Assembly: GCA_002341315.1 (NCBI GenBank)
Contig: DDNV01000013.1
Location: 7,542-38,171, forward strand
Direction: 5' to 3'
Length of the DNA stretch: 30,630 nucleotides
Origin: Cellvibrionales bacterium UBA2511
GTDB taxonomy: Bacteria > Pseudomonadota > Gammaproteobacteria > Pseudomonadales > Porticoccaceae
In this document: piece by piece, positions 1 to 7,718 of the stretch
Numbering within the stretch: position 1 is the first letter of the stretch
Layout of the letters: each line of letters starts with the position of its first letter
Program-made: the position numbers and the translations under genes
The notes under the pieces: generated by a model
The model's input: only the letters and a program-made list of their open reading frames with translations
Told to the model about the DNA's origin: nothing
Database searches by the model: none

Positions 1-762
1 ACTGACAGGTTCGTTTCGCGCCGACAGGTAGGCCGCTTCATCAATATGATTCAGCTCGAACATTCGCTTCAGTATCCAGTTGCGCCGAATCAGGGCCCTG
101 GTTGGGTTGGCAATGGGATTAAAGGCGGAAGGTGCTTTTGGTAAGCCCGCCAGCATGGCCACTTGAGCCAGATTGAGGTGATCAATAGTCGTGCCATAGT
201 AAACTTGGGCGGCGGCCTCAATGCCGTAGGCGCGATTACCCTGGTAAATCTTGTTGGCGTAAAGCGTGAGAATCTCATCTTTGCTGAGTTCGTCCTCAAT
301 ACGCAGTGCCAGCAGAATTTCATTGAACTTTCGGGTGAATGTTTGTTGGCGGGTGAGGAAATAATTGCGGGCTACCTGCATGGTAATGGTGCTGCCGCCG
401 GTTTGAATCTCGCCAGTGCTGATCAGCTCCGAGGCGGCCCGCAGCAGGCTGGTAATATCCACGCCGGCATGCTGATAAAAACGATCATCCTCGGCGGATA
501 ACAATGCCTGTATATAAATGGTGGGAATTTGCTCGAAGGTGATCGGGTTGCGTCTTTTTTCACCAAATTCACCAATTAGATGCAAATCTTGTGAGTAAAT
601 TCTCAAAGGTGTCTGTAGTTTTACCTGTCTGAGGCTTTCAGAGGAGGGTAGTTTGGGGCTAAGGTAGAGATACAGGCTCCCGGCTGCAATCAGTGTGCAG
701 CCCAGAGCGGATAGAGCGAGCCAGACGAGTATGACGGTAATTTTGTAAAAGCGGTGGATCAT
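1..762 (-). CDS. mrcA: Penicillin-binding protein 1A, N-terminal part (truncated by window edge)
   Basis: Bifunctional class A penicillin-binding protein that polymerises glycan strands and cross-links peptidoglycan from the inner membrane. The first 254 residues are visible; the rest, including the transpeptidase domain, lies beyond the left edge. Residues 7-34 form an uncleaved signal anchor. The family 51 glycosyltransferase domain follows, with the catalytic-Glu motif EDDRFYQHAGVD at 91-102, GGSTITMQVARNYFLT at 122-137, and RKFNEILLALRIE then ILTLYANKIYQG further on. The ATG at 760-762 was chosen because the membrane anchor follows directly. The gene is divergent from pilM, the usual gammaproteobacterial arrangement (ponA/mrcA next to pilMNOPQ), which supports PBP1A over PBP1B or PBP1C. 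Family assignment is very sure from motifs; the 1A subtype rests on context and sequence style. Confidence 0.93.
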   Translation of the reverse strand, partial: MIHRFYKITVILVWLALSALGCTLIAAGSLYLYLSPKLPSSESLRQVKLQTPLRIYSQDLHLIGEFGEKRRNPITFEQIPTIYIQALLSAEDDRFYQHAGVDITSLLRAASELISTGEIQTGGSTITMQVARNYFLTRQQTFTRKFNEILLALRIEDELSKDEILTLYANKIYQGNRAYGIEAAAQVYYGTTIDHLNLAQVAMLAGLPKAPSAFNPIANPTRALIRRNWILKRMFELNHIDEAAYLSARNEPVS

Positions 763-791
763 GTGGAGACCGTTTAAAAAAACAGCATGCT

Positions 792-797
792 ATTATA
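792..797 (-). promoter_or_regulatory. Candidate -10 box of mrcA promoter
   Basis: Read on the minus strand, this is a perfect TATAAT hexamer about 30 bases upstream of the mrcA ATG, leaving a leader of roughly 20-25 bases. The matching -35 region (about 815-821, GTGTGT or AGTGTG) is poor, so the call rests on the -10 alone. Confidence 0.4.
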
Positions 798-821
798 GAG
801 CCAAAAGAATAGGGACACACT

Positions 822-837
822 ACTTGCAAACTTGCAA
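822..837 (+). repeat. Perfect tandem 8-mer (ACTTGCAA twice) in the mrcA-pilM intergenic region
   Basis: ACTTGCAA occurs twice without a gap, each copy containing the palindrome TTGCAA. It lies between the divergent mrcA and pilM starts, upstream of the mrcA -10 box and about 60 bases before pilM. It could be a -35 element or a regulator half-site pair for either gene; no known regulator consensus is recognised. Confidence 0.35.
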
Positions 838-874
838 AAAATAGTTAAAGTCCTGACTTAGTTGCTTTGCGTAA

Positions 875-1963
<1,089 letters not shown>

Positions 1964-1964
1964 G

Positions 1965-2552
1965 ATGGCCAAGATCAATTTGCTGCCCTGGCGCGAAGCA
2001 CTCCGCGCAGAAAAGAAAAAAGAGTTTATTACACTTATTTGTGTGGTTCTGGTTGCTGCAGTGATCAGTGCATTTGGCTGGGATCGCATGCTCTCCAGTC
2101 AGATAGAGACCCAAAATGACAGAAACTCCCTGTTGAAGACTGAGATTGCCAGACTTGAAAAACAGGTCACTGAAATTAAAGAACTGAAAAAACGTCGCCA
2201 GGACTTACTGGATCGTATGGAGGTAATTCAGGAGTTGCAGGGCAACCGGCCGGAAATAGTCAGAATTTACGATGAGTTCGTTCGATCAGTGCCTGACGGT
2301 GTTTACTTCACCAAGATGACCAGAAAGGATGATCAGATTTCATTGGAAGGGTATGCAGAGTCAAACAACCGAGTGTCCACTCTGATGCGCCAGCTTGATG
2401 CCTCCTACAAATTCACTGAGCCAAACCTTACTAAAGTACAGGCCAATGATGTCCTCGGTGAGGACGGAAGCCGGTTTGAGATGAGAGTTAAAATTGTCAA
2501 TACACCGGTTGCGCAAGAGTCTCCAGGTGAGACTGCTGAGGGAGATACCTGA
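1965..2552 (+). CDS. pilN: Type IV pilus assembly protein PilN
   Basis: Bitopic inner-membrane protein of the pilus alignment subcomplex; it heterodimerises with PilO in the periplasm and recruits PilM. The protein opens with MAKINLLPWREALR, the conserved PilM-binding tail (INLLPWR), followed by one membrane helix at about residues 22-40, a coiled coil (about 45-90), and a small periplasmic domain. The start at 1965 is preferred over an upstream alternative at 1929 because it places the INLLPWR tail at the very N-terminus and does not overlap pilM. The predicted length is 195 residues, close to the family norm. The stop overlaps the pilO ATG by one base. Confidence 0.96.
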   Translation: MAKINLLPWREALRAEKKKEFITLICVVLVAAVISAFGWDRMLSSQIETQNDRNSLLKTEIARLEKQVTEIKELKKRRQDLLDRMEVIQELQGNRPEIVRIYDEFVRSVPDGVYFTKMTRKDDQISLEGYAESNNRVSTLMRQLDASYKFTEPNLTKVQANDVLGEDGSRFEMRVKIVNTPVAQESPGETAEGDT

Positions 2553-3163
2553 TGGCGTTAAGTGATTCCTTACAGCAATTAAAGGATTTTGATTTTACAG
2601 ACCTGGATTTTGACAGTATTGGCGTATGGCCGCTTCCTGTCAGAGTGCTGTTGCTGATCGTTATTTTTTCCCTGGTGTTGGCTGGTACCTATTACTTTCA
2701 TGTCAAGGATCTCGGTGTAGAGCTGGAGCAAGCTAAAGCTCAGGAGATCAAGTTAAAGAGCAACTTTGAGCAAAAGGCATTCCAGGCGGCAAACCTTGAG
2801 GCATACAGAGTTCAGATGGCCGAAGTGGAAAAGCTCTTTAACGCCTTGCTGGCGCAGCTGCCAAGTGATACTGAAGTACCTGGATTGCTGGAGGACATTA
2901 CAGAAATCGGTCACGGTGCAAGCCTGAATATTTCCAGTATTACACTTCAGCCCGAGCGGTCAGCGGAATTTTATGTGGAGTTGCCAATAAAAATTGTTGC
3001 CGAGGGTGGTTACCATGATGTGGGTGCCTTTGTCAGTGGTGTGGCAGGTCTGCCACGGATAGTTACTTTGCATGACTACAGTTTGTCCGCTAAAGGGAGT
3101 GGGGGGCTTTTGGCGTTGGAAATCCAGGCCAAAACCTACCGCTACAAGACACAGGAAGACTAG
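2552..3163 (+). CDS. pilO: Type IV pilus assembly protein PilO
   Basis: Inner-membrane partner of PilN; PilN-PilO heterodimers form the periplasmic alignment complex that links the motor to the PilQ secretin through PilP. The 203-residue protein has a short acidic cytoplasmic segment, one transmembrane helix (about 28-47, PLPVRVLLLIVIFSLVLAG), a coiled coil (about 50-95), and a ferredoxin-like periplasmic domain. The ATG shares its first base with the pilN TGA stop, typical of translational coupling. pilP follows after three bases. Assignment is firm from topology, length and operon position. Confidence 0.96.
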   Translation: MALSDSLQQLKDFDFTDLDFDSIGVWPLPVRVLLLIVIFSLVLAGTYYFHVKDLGVELEQAKAQEIKLKSNFEQKAFQAANLEAYRVQMAEVEKLFNALLAQLPSDTEVPGLLEDITEIGHGASLNISSITLQPERSAEFYVELPIKIVAEGGYHDVGAFVSGVAGLPRIVTLHDYSLSAKGSGGLLALEIQAKTYRYKTQED

Positions 3164-3166
3164 GAA

Positions 3167-3703
3167 ATGACCAAGTTGAAAGGTTTGACTTTCCTGATTG
3201 CCGGCTGTGTTCTGCTATCGGGTTGTTCTGGCGATAAAAGCTATAACGATTTGCAAAATTACATGCAGGAGATCAAGGCGCGTCCTGTCGGGGAAATTGA
3301 GCCTCTGCCTACTTTTCGTTCTCACAAAACTTTCCGATACGGAGCTATCGCCATGCGGAGTCCGTTCGATGCCCCGCTGCTCGCTGGTTCGGCAGAAAGT
3401 TTTGCTGGTAAGAGCACGGTAGAGCCGCCTAGCGAAAACCGGAAAAAAGAATACCTCGAAAGTTTCAACTTTGCTGCGTTATCCATGGTGGGGATTCTTT
3501 CCCGGAAGGGGCAAATGTGGTCGTTGATTAATGACGGGAGCGGTGGGATTCACCGGGTTACTGTCGGTAACTATTTGGGTAAAAATTACGGACGGATTAC
3601 CGCCATATCGAATGCCAAGGTAGACGTAATTGAAATTGTTCCCGACGGGAAAGGAAACTGGGTAGAGCGTCCGCGCACCCTGGGTCTGAATGAGAAAGAC
3701 TAA
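3167..3703 (+). CDS. pilP: Type IV pilus assembly lipoprotein PilP
   Basis: Lipoprotein bridging PilNO and the N-domains of the PilQ secretin. It carries a lipoprotein signal with the lipobox LSGC, Cys20 being the predicted acylated residue. A disordered linker (about 25-60) leads to the conserved segment RSPFDAP and then the C-terminal beta-sandwich (about 95-170: FAALSMVGILSRKGQMWSLI, then HRVTVGNYLGKNYGRI), which contacts PilQ in this family. Length 178 is normal. The residue after the lipidated Cys is Ser, not Asp, so outer-membrane sorting would be expected by the +2 rule, although PilP is functionally tied to the inner-membrane complex. Confidence 0.95.
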   Translation: MTKLKGLTFLIAGCVLLSGCSGDKSYNDLQNYMQEIKARPVGEIEPLPTFRSHKTFRYGAIAMRSPFDAPLLAGSAESFAGKSTVEPPSENRKKEYLESFNFAALSMVGILSRKGQMWSLINDGSGGIHRVTVGNYLGKNYGRITAISNAKVDVIEIVPDGKGNWVERPRTLGLNEKD

Positions 3704-3726
3704 TCGAGAGGTTTGGGGAAACTGAG

Positions 3727-5877
3727 ATGAAAGGCTATCTGAAAAAGAGCATATTGGTATTGGCCGGGTATTTGGCCTGTTTGAGCCTGTCATCACAGGT
3801 ATTGGCTGAGGTGGCGCTCGAGGATATCAGCTTTGCGACTTTGCCGGGCGGCCGTTTTGAAGTCCGTATGGATTTCTCCGAGCCCCCCCCCGCCCCGGAG
3901 GGTTACACGATAGACAACCCGGCCCGAATAGTTCTGGATTTGCCCAGTGTAGCCAGTGCTCTGGATCAAAAGAAATATGCTCTATCCTTCGAAAATGCCA
4001 GAAGTGTGGTGGTGTTGGGCACGTCAGATCGTACCCGTGTCATTTTGAATATGCTGAAAATGGCGCCCTATGAAACCCGCATAGATGGAAACAGTATTGT
4101 TTTGTTGGTGGGTGCGAACGACGGTGTTGCCAGAGGTGCGCCCAGAAAGGCCGGTATTGTTCAAGCTGCGATTACCGAAGATCGGACCAGTGCCCCTACT
4201 TATAGTATTCAGGGTGTTGATTTCCGCCGTGGTGAGGAAGGCGAAGGACTGGTGGTCATTGATCTGTCCAACCCGGCGACAAGTATTGATATTTCCCAGT
4301 CTGGTGGCGATGTCAAATTGCGCTTCTTCCGCACAGTGCTACCCGAGTCACTCGACCGCCGACTGGATGTGGTTGATTTCGCCACACCTGTAAAGGAAGT
4401 TGATGCCAGCTTTGATGGCTCTACCTCGACGGTATTGATCAAGGCTGCTGGTGAATACGATTACATGGCTTACCAGACAGATGATCAATATATTGTCAGC
4501 CTGAAACCCCTGTCGGAAGAAGAGCTGGAAAACCAAAAATCCAAATTTGCCTATGTCGGCGAAAAACTGTCGCTGAATTTTCAGGACATTGAAGTCAGGT
4601 CAGTATTGCAGTTGATCGCTGACTTTACCGATCTGAACCTGGTGGCCAGTGACACGGTGTCAGGTAGCATTACCCTCCGTTTGGAGAATGTTCCCTGGGA
4701 TCAGGCCCTCGATATTGTGTTAAAGGCGAAGGGGTTGGATAAGCGACAGGAAGGCAACGTCTTGATGGTCGCCCCGGCGGCTGAAATTGCAGAGCGGGAA
4801 CGTCTTCAGGTCGAAGCCAATAAGCAGCTCCAGGAGCTGGCACCGCTCAGGACTGAATTTATTCGTGTCAAGTATGCTGATGCGAAAGATCTTTATGAGT
4901 TGTTTGATGTTCGTGGAGGCAGCAGTGGCGGTAGTTCTGGAAGTCGCACAGCCACAGCTAGTATTCTGTCCGAACGGGGGTCCGCGATTGTCGATAACCG
5001 CACCAACACGATTATTCTCACTGATACAGAAGATAAAATCCTTGGGTTCAAACGGCTGATTGATCAAATTGATATTCCCGTAAGGCAGGTTCTGATCGAA
5101 GCCAGAATTGTCATTGCCAACCGTGATTTCAAAAAAGAGATCGGTGCGCGAATGGGTCTGCAGGGCGTGCAGAGTCCGGGGAGCTCAAAATTCGGTTTTT
5201 CTGGCTCACTGGAGGGTTTTGATGGCGGGGCTAACCCAATTGATGCCATTACTGGCGACACTTCGAGCATTGGGTCTGTGCTCGTCAATGATGCAGGTTT
5301 GGGAGTAGATCTTGGCGTAGAAGACCCCAATGGCAGCTTTGCGCTCGAGCTTTTGACCAACAATACTTTCATTGACCTTGAGATCAGCGCGCTGGAAGAC
5401 GAGGGCAAGGGTGAAGTTGTTTCGCAACCGAAGGTGCTGACTGGCGACAAACAGAAGGCCTCTATCAAAGCCGGTACTGAAGTTCCCTATCAGAATGCCA
5501 CATCCAGTGGTGCTACCTCCACCCAGTTCAAGGAAGCCGTGTTGCTGCTTGAGGTGACCCCGCAGATTACACCGGATGGCCGTATCGTCATGGACATTAA
5601 TGTGACACAGGATTCTGTAGCTGCTCTCTTGCCTACCGGAGAGCCTCAAATCGATATCACCCAGATTGAGACACAAGCCATTGTTGGCGATGGCCAGACC
5701 CTGGTGCTTGGCGGACTGTTCCAGGTGGAGACTGTCAATGATACGCAAAAGGTTCCGTTGCTGGGTGATGTTCCCTACCTGGGTCGTCTGTTCCGTTATG
5801 ATCTCGAGGATATTAAGAAGCGTGAAATCCTCATTTTTATCACCCCGAAAATACTGAATGAAGCTTTGCTTGATTAA
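3727..5877 (+). CDS. pilQ: Type IV pilus secretin PilQ
   Basis: Outer-membrane secretin through which the type IVa pilus passes. Visible order in 716 residues: signal peptide (1-27, ending VLA-E); first AMIN domain (about 29-130); second AMIN-like domain (about 160-262); N0/STN domain (about 278-350, LSLNFQDIEVRSVLQLIADF); N1 domain (about 374-452), interrupted by a Gly/Ser-rich loop at 397-406; and the secretin barrel (about 455-712) with the closing motif VPLLGDVPYLGRLF at 676-689. The AMIN domains bind peptidoglycan in this family. A run of nine C (3883-3891) encodes Pro53-55; slippage there would break the gene. The stop overlaps the aroK ATG by one base, so pilus and shikimate genes share a transcript. 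Confidence 0.98.
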   Translation: MKGYLKKSILVLAGYLACLSLSSQVLAEVALEDISFATLPGGRFEVRMDFSEPPPAPEGYTIDNPARIVLDLPSVASALDQKKYALSFENARSVVVLGTSDRTRVILNMLKMAPYETRIDGNSIVLLVGANDGVARGAPRKAGIVQAAITEDRTSAPTYSIQGVDFRRGEEGEGLVVIDLSNPATSIDISQSGGDVKLRFFRTVLPESLDRRLDVVDFATPVKEVDASFDGSTSTVLIKAAGEYDYMAYQTDDQYIVSLKPLSEEELENQKSKFAYVGEKLSLNFQDIEVRSVLQLIADFTDLNLVASDTVSGSITLRLENVPWDQALDIVLKAKGLDKRQEGNVLMVAPAAEIAERERLQVEANKQLQELAPLRTEFIRVKYADAKDLYELFDVRGGSSGGSSGSRTATASILSERGSAIVDNRTNTIILTDTEDKILGFKRLIDQIDIPVRQVLIEARIVIANRDFKKEIGARMGLQGVQSPGSSKFGFSGSLEGFDGGANPIDAITGDTSSIGSVLVNDAGLGVDLGVEDPNGSFALELLTNNTFIDLEISALEDEGKGEVVSQPKVLTGDKQKASIKAGTEVPYQNATSSGATSTQFKEAVLLLEVTPQITPDGRIVMDINVTQDSVAALLPTGEPQIDITQIETQAIVGDGQTLVLGGLFQVETVNDTQKVPLLGDVPYLGRLFRYDLEDIKKREILIFITPKILNEALLD
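3883..3891 (+). repeat. C9 homopolymer inside pilQ
   Basis: Nine consecutive C residues, codons 53-55 of pilQ (Pro-Pro-Pro), within the first AMIN domain; another CCCC follows after one G. It is the longest single-base run noticed in the window. Such runs are prone to slipped-strand replication errors. Confidence 0.9.
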
Positions 5878-6401
5878 TGACAAAACCCTACAACATCTTC
5901 CTTGTCGGCCCTATGGGGGCCGGCAAGACTACCATTGGCCGACTCCTTTCAAAGACGCTGAAACTTCAATTCATTGACCTTGATACCGAAATAGAGAAAC
6001 GGTGTGGTGCTGATATCCCCTGGATATTCGACGTCGAGGGTGAGGCTGGTTTCCGCAAACGTGAAAGCCAGTTATTGAATGAAATTACAGCAACTACCGA
6101 TATCCTTCTCGCCACGGGTGGCGGCGCTGTGCTCAATGAACACAATAGAGCACTTTTGCAGCAAAGAGGCTATGTTGTTTATCTGACGGCCTCGGTGGAT
6201 CAATTGTTGGAGAGGACAGCACACGATCGGAATCGGCCACTACTTCAGGTGGATGATCCCGCTGCTGTCATTGATTCTCTGCTTCACGAACGCGATCCCC
6301 TCTATCGTGAAATAGCCGATTTGGTAGTTGCTACCGAGCAGAAAAAGCCCCAGCTGGTCGCTGATGAAATCGCAAGGACTATTCGCCAGCTAAACAGCTG
6401 A
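5877..6401 (+). CDS. aroK: Shikimate kinase
   Basis: Phosphorylates shikimate at the 3-hydroxyl with ATP, the fifth step of the chorismate pathway, in the cytoplasm. The 174-residue protein has the Walker A loop GPMGAGKT at 11-18, the shikimate-binding DLDTEIE (about 35-41), FRKRES, GGGAVL (about 81-86), and the lid motif RNRPLL. Length and N-terminus match AroK, the constitutive isozyme, and its place directly after pilQ and before aroB is the standard gammaproteobacterial order. Its ATG overlaps the pilQ stop by one base. Confidence 0.97.
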   Translation: MTKPYNIFLVGPMGAGKTTIGRLLSKTLKLQFIDLDTEIEKRCGADIPWIFDVEGEAGFRKRESQLLNEITATTDILLATGGGAVLNEHNRALLQQRGYVVYLTASVDQLLERTAHDRNRPLLQVDDPAAVIDSLLHERDPLYREIADLVVATEQKKPQLVADEIARTIRQLNS

Positions 6402-6448
6402 TGTGATAAATTCTATCCCCCTTTTTTACTGTTAAAGAGTGACACATC

Positions 6449-7534
6449 GTGGACGCTGCCAATCAGCTCATTGTCGAACTAGGTGATCGTAGTTATCCAA
6501 TACACATTGGTGAGGGGCTACTCCAGGCAAGCGACATTTTTGCGCCCTATATCCAGGGTGAACAGGTATTGATCGTGACCAATGAAACGGTTGCGCCCCT
6601 CTACCTTGGCCCGATTGAAAAAAGTCTGTCCCGTTACCAGGTCGATACGCTGATTCTGCCTGATGGTGAGCGGTACAAAACGCTGCAGTATCTCAATAAA
6701 ATTTATGATCGGCTGCTGGAAAAAAGGCATAACAGAAGTACTACACTGATTGCCCTCGGTGGCGGTGTTATTGGCGATATGACCGGTTTTGCTGCAGCTA
6801 CTTACCAGCGCGGTGTAAATTTCATTCAGGTTCCCACCACGCTGCTCGCCCAGGTAGATTCTTCTGTGGGGGGGAAAACAGCCGTCAATCACCCGCAGGG
6901 GAAAAACATGATTGGCGCATTTTATCAGCCTGAATGCGTGATTGCCGATACGGCTACCCTGAAGACCCTACCTGAAAGAGAGCTCCATGCCGGCCTCGCC
7001 GAGGTGGTCAAATATGGTTTGATCGCTGATGAGGATTTTTTCGGCTGGCTTGAGACCAATGTGGAGCAATTGATGGGCAAATGTCCGGACTCGCTGGCGG
7101 TTGCAATCATGCGCTCCTGTGAAAACAAGGCAAGGATCGTCAGCCAGGATGAGCGGGAGACGGGTATTCGGGCAATACTTAACCTTGGGCATACCTTCGG
7201 GCACGCCATAGAGACGGCGCAATCGTATTCAGACTGGCTCCATGGTGAGGCGATCGCCGCTGGAATGGTTATGGCGGCTGAACTCTCCAGGTTACTTGGG
7301 TGGCTGCCTTCTGATGGTGTCCTCCGTGCCAGAGAACTGCTTGGTCAGTGTCAACTGCCGCTATGGGCCCCTTCTACGATGAGTGCCGATAGGTTTCTCG
7401 ATTTGATGGCGGTGGATAAAAAAGTCATGGATGGGAGTCTTCGTCTGGTTTTGCTCAAAGCGATAGGTCAGGCTATAGTGACCTCTGAGTTCGATCACCA
7501 ACTACTGAGAGAGTTGCTGAAAAGCAAGTTATGA
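6449..7534 (+). CDS. aroB: 3-Dehydroquinate synthase
   Basis: Converts DAHP to 3-dehydroquinate, the second step of aromatic amino-acid synthesis, using NAD and a divalent metal. The 361 residues cover the full family length. Motifs seen are the nucleotide-binding region [20 protein letters not shown] (about 100-119), [20 protein letters not shown] with the active-site lysine, and the metal-ligand histidines in [12 protein letters not shown] and [11 protein letters not shown]. The start is GTG (6449), chosen because it yields the family-typical N-terminus [12 protein letters not shown]. It follows aroK after 47 bases and is probably the last gene of the pilM-aroB transcript. Confidence 0.97.
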   Translation: MDAANQLIVELGDRSYPIHIGEGLLQASDIFAPYIQGEQVLIVTNETVAPLYLGPIEKSLSRYQVDTLILPDGERYKTLQYLNKIYDRLLEKRHNRSTTLIALGGGVIGDMTGFAAATYQRGVNFIQVPTTLLAQVDSSVGGKTAVNHPQGKNMIGAFYQPECVIADTATLKTLPERELHAGLAEVVKYGLIADEDFFGWLETNVEQLMGKCPDSLAVAIMRSCENKARIVSQDERETGIRAILNLGHTFGHAIETAQSYSDWLHGEAIAAGMVMAAELSRLLGWLPSDGVLRARELLGQCQLPLWAPSTMSADRFLDLMAVDKKVMDGSLRLVLLKAIGQAIVTSEFDHQLLRELLKSKL

Positions 7535-7601
7535 CAGAAAATACTGTCCTGACTGCCTGTCCAGGCTTCCGACCCTGAAAGACGTTTCACTCAACAGAAA
7601 T

Positions 7602-7630
7602 TTGTGGCGCCCGCTAGTGGCGTGTAAAAT
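7602..7630 (+). promoter_or_regulatory. Candidate gltB promoter P1
   Basis: TTGTGG (7602-7607), a 17-base spacer, then TAAAAT (7625-7630): a good sigma-70-type match in the 184-base aroB-gltB gap. A transcript from here would start near 7637, just before the hairpin at 7651-7670. Confidence 0.4.
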
Positions 7631-7650
7631 GTGCCTCCTTTTGCCTCCAT

Positions 7651-7670
7651 AAGCTCGGTTGGGCTTTTTT
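7651..7670 (+). terminator. Short hairpin with T-run: terminator of the pil-aro operon or gltB leader attenuator
   Basis: AAGCTC / GGGCTT form a six-pair stem (one G-U pair) closed by a GGTT tetraloop, immediately followed by more T residues. It looks like a weak intrinsic terminator. It may end the pilM-aroB transcript; if promoter P1 upstream is real it would instead lie in the gltB leader and could attenuate it. Confidence 0.4.
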
Positions 7671-7697
7671 GGTGCTGTAACCAGCTGTTTTTATTTG
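7669..7697 (+). promoter_or_regulatory. Candidate gltB promoter P2
   Basis: TTGGTG (7669-7674), a 17-base spacer and TATTTG (7692-7697), directly after the hairpin. The -10 match is weaker than in P1, but the position makes sense if the hairpin ends the upstream operon. The resulting leader would be very short (about 15 bases). Confidence 0.25.
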
Positions 7698-7718
7698 TAT
7701 TTTACCTAGAGTTATATT

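Noticed and set aside
163..501. 112-codon plus-strand frame at the left edge
   Set aside because: The minus strand encodes the PBP1A glycosyltransferase domain with intact motifs across this span, so this frame is antisense noise.
5206..5883. 225-codon open frame on the minus strand opposite the end of pilQ
   Set aside because: It lies wholly within the well-supported pilQ secretin coding sequence, has no recognisable domain or ribosome site, and is explained by codon bias of the opposite strand.
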